Assembly: GCF_017562075.2 (NCBI RefSeq)
Contig: NC_054082.1
Span: 15,473,286-15,537,285 of the forward strand
Source: Anopheles merus
Taxonomy: Eukaryota; Arthropoda; Insecta; Diptera; Culicidae
Direction of reading: 5' to 3'
DNA length: 64,000 nt
Shown here: positions 63,537 to 64,000 of the stretch, piece after piece
Layout of the letters: every line of letters begins with the position of its first letter
Position numbering within the stretch: position 1 is the first letter of the stretch
The notes under the pieces: generated by a model
Databases searched by the model: none
What the model was told of the DNA's origin: nothing
What the model saw: the letters and a program-made list of their open reading frames with translations, nothing else
Made by a program: the position numbers and the translations under genes

Positions 63537-64000
63537 AGCCGGGTGAAGAAGTACACTTACACGCTTCTTCGTACCAGCAGTGTTCACAAGTATTTAACGA
63601 ACCGAGACTGATCGGTGTTAGCCACCTTAGTCTCGCCAAGGACTCTCCGTCAGCTGCACCACCACCGCACCACGCGTCACGGCAAACTCGTCAACGTCAA
63701 CCCGGCCGGCGGCTGTCATCTTGGCCACCCACACGATTATCCCTCACCGCACCGGAGAGAAGAAGGGAACGCAACAAAAAAAACGCTGCCATTCGCTCAG
63801 CACAGACACGCCAAAGCTGGAGGCGCTGTAAGAGCGTTACGCACTGTCTATCTTAATTACTTAATTGAGGCAAAAGTTCGTTTCGGATCCAACGCTCGAC
63901 GACGACGAGTGCCCGTCGGGCGATGATGATGATGTCCGTGGGATTTTGTTTTCTTTCTAAGGTTTTTTTTTGAGGCTAAAATCGTGTGGAGATGGAGGAG

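Larger units (their letters stand above)
59785..64000. other. Right-end non-coding stretch
   Basis: It contains (TG)n near 59832, the (GA)36 array at 60648-60719, (AC)n near 61141 and 63158, a C19 run at 63518-63536 and a doubly open GC-rich patch at 62140-62400. No supported gene reaches the right edge. Confidence 0.45.

Overview
The window reads as non-coding-rich nuclear DNA of a dipteran, most probably an Anopheles mosquito. The evidence is a tRNA-derived SINE that looks like the Anopheles SINE200 family, very dense CA/GT and GA/CT microsatellites, an hAT-type MITE, coding exons with C/G-ending codons, and GT-AG introns. No bacterial features, rRNA genes, canonical tRNA genes or CRISPR arrays were seen. 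The species assignment is inference from repeats and composition, not from a database match.

The clearest gene is on the minus strand at the left end. A long last coding exon (2337 to 430, 635 codons plus stop) is joined in frame to a 184-nt exon (11087 to 10904) across an 8.6-kb intron, with consensus splice sites and matching phase. Together they give the last 696 residues of a low-complexity protein rich in His, Ser, Gly, Asn and Gln. It has tyrosine motifs (YEDP, YEEL, YYSMI, SDSGYSQH) and a basic HKRK start, as in the cytoplasmic tail of a receptor or adhesion protein. I do not recognise the family, and no ligand-binding, kinase or clear transmembrane exon is visible.

Everything right of 11.1 kb looks like a giant first-recognised intron of this gene and/or upstream intergenic DNA. 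Its best structural signal is a zero-length splice junction on the minus strand at 48667/48668: branch-point-like TACTAAT, pyrimidine tract, CAG immediately followed by GTAAGT. This is the layout of a recursive (ratchet) splice site, which insects use to remove very long introns. Weak candidate exons on the same strand lie at 15.3, 29.5 and 32.8 kb. Other possible coding islands are at 41.2 kb (minus), 53.7-54.0 kb (minus; a nested two-exon small gene with a 58-nt intron) and 59.5 kb (plus).

Mobile elements: a 606-bp hAT-like MITE at 38369-38974 with a perfect 8-bp target duplication and an internal 10-bp minisatellite; a 640-bp element with long degenerate inverted ends at 3062-3701; and a SINE at 56211-56419. 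The rest is intronic or intergenic sequence with simple repeats, including (TG)44, (AC)27, (GA)36, G23, G21, C19 and T25 runs. No pathway or multi-gene system can be read from the window.
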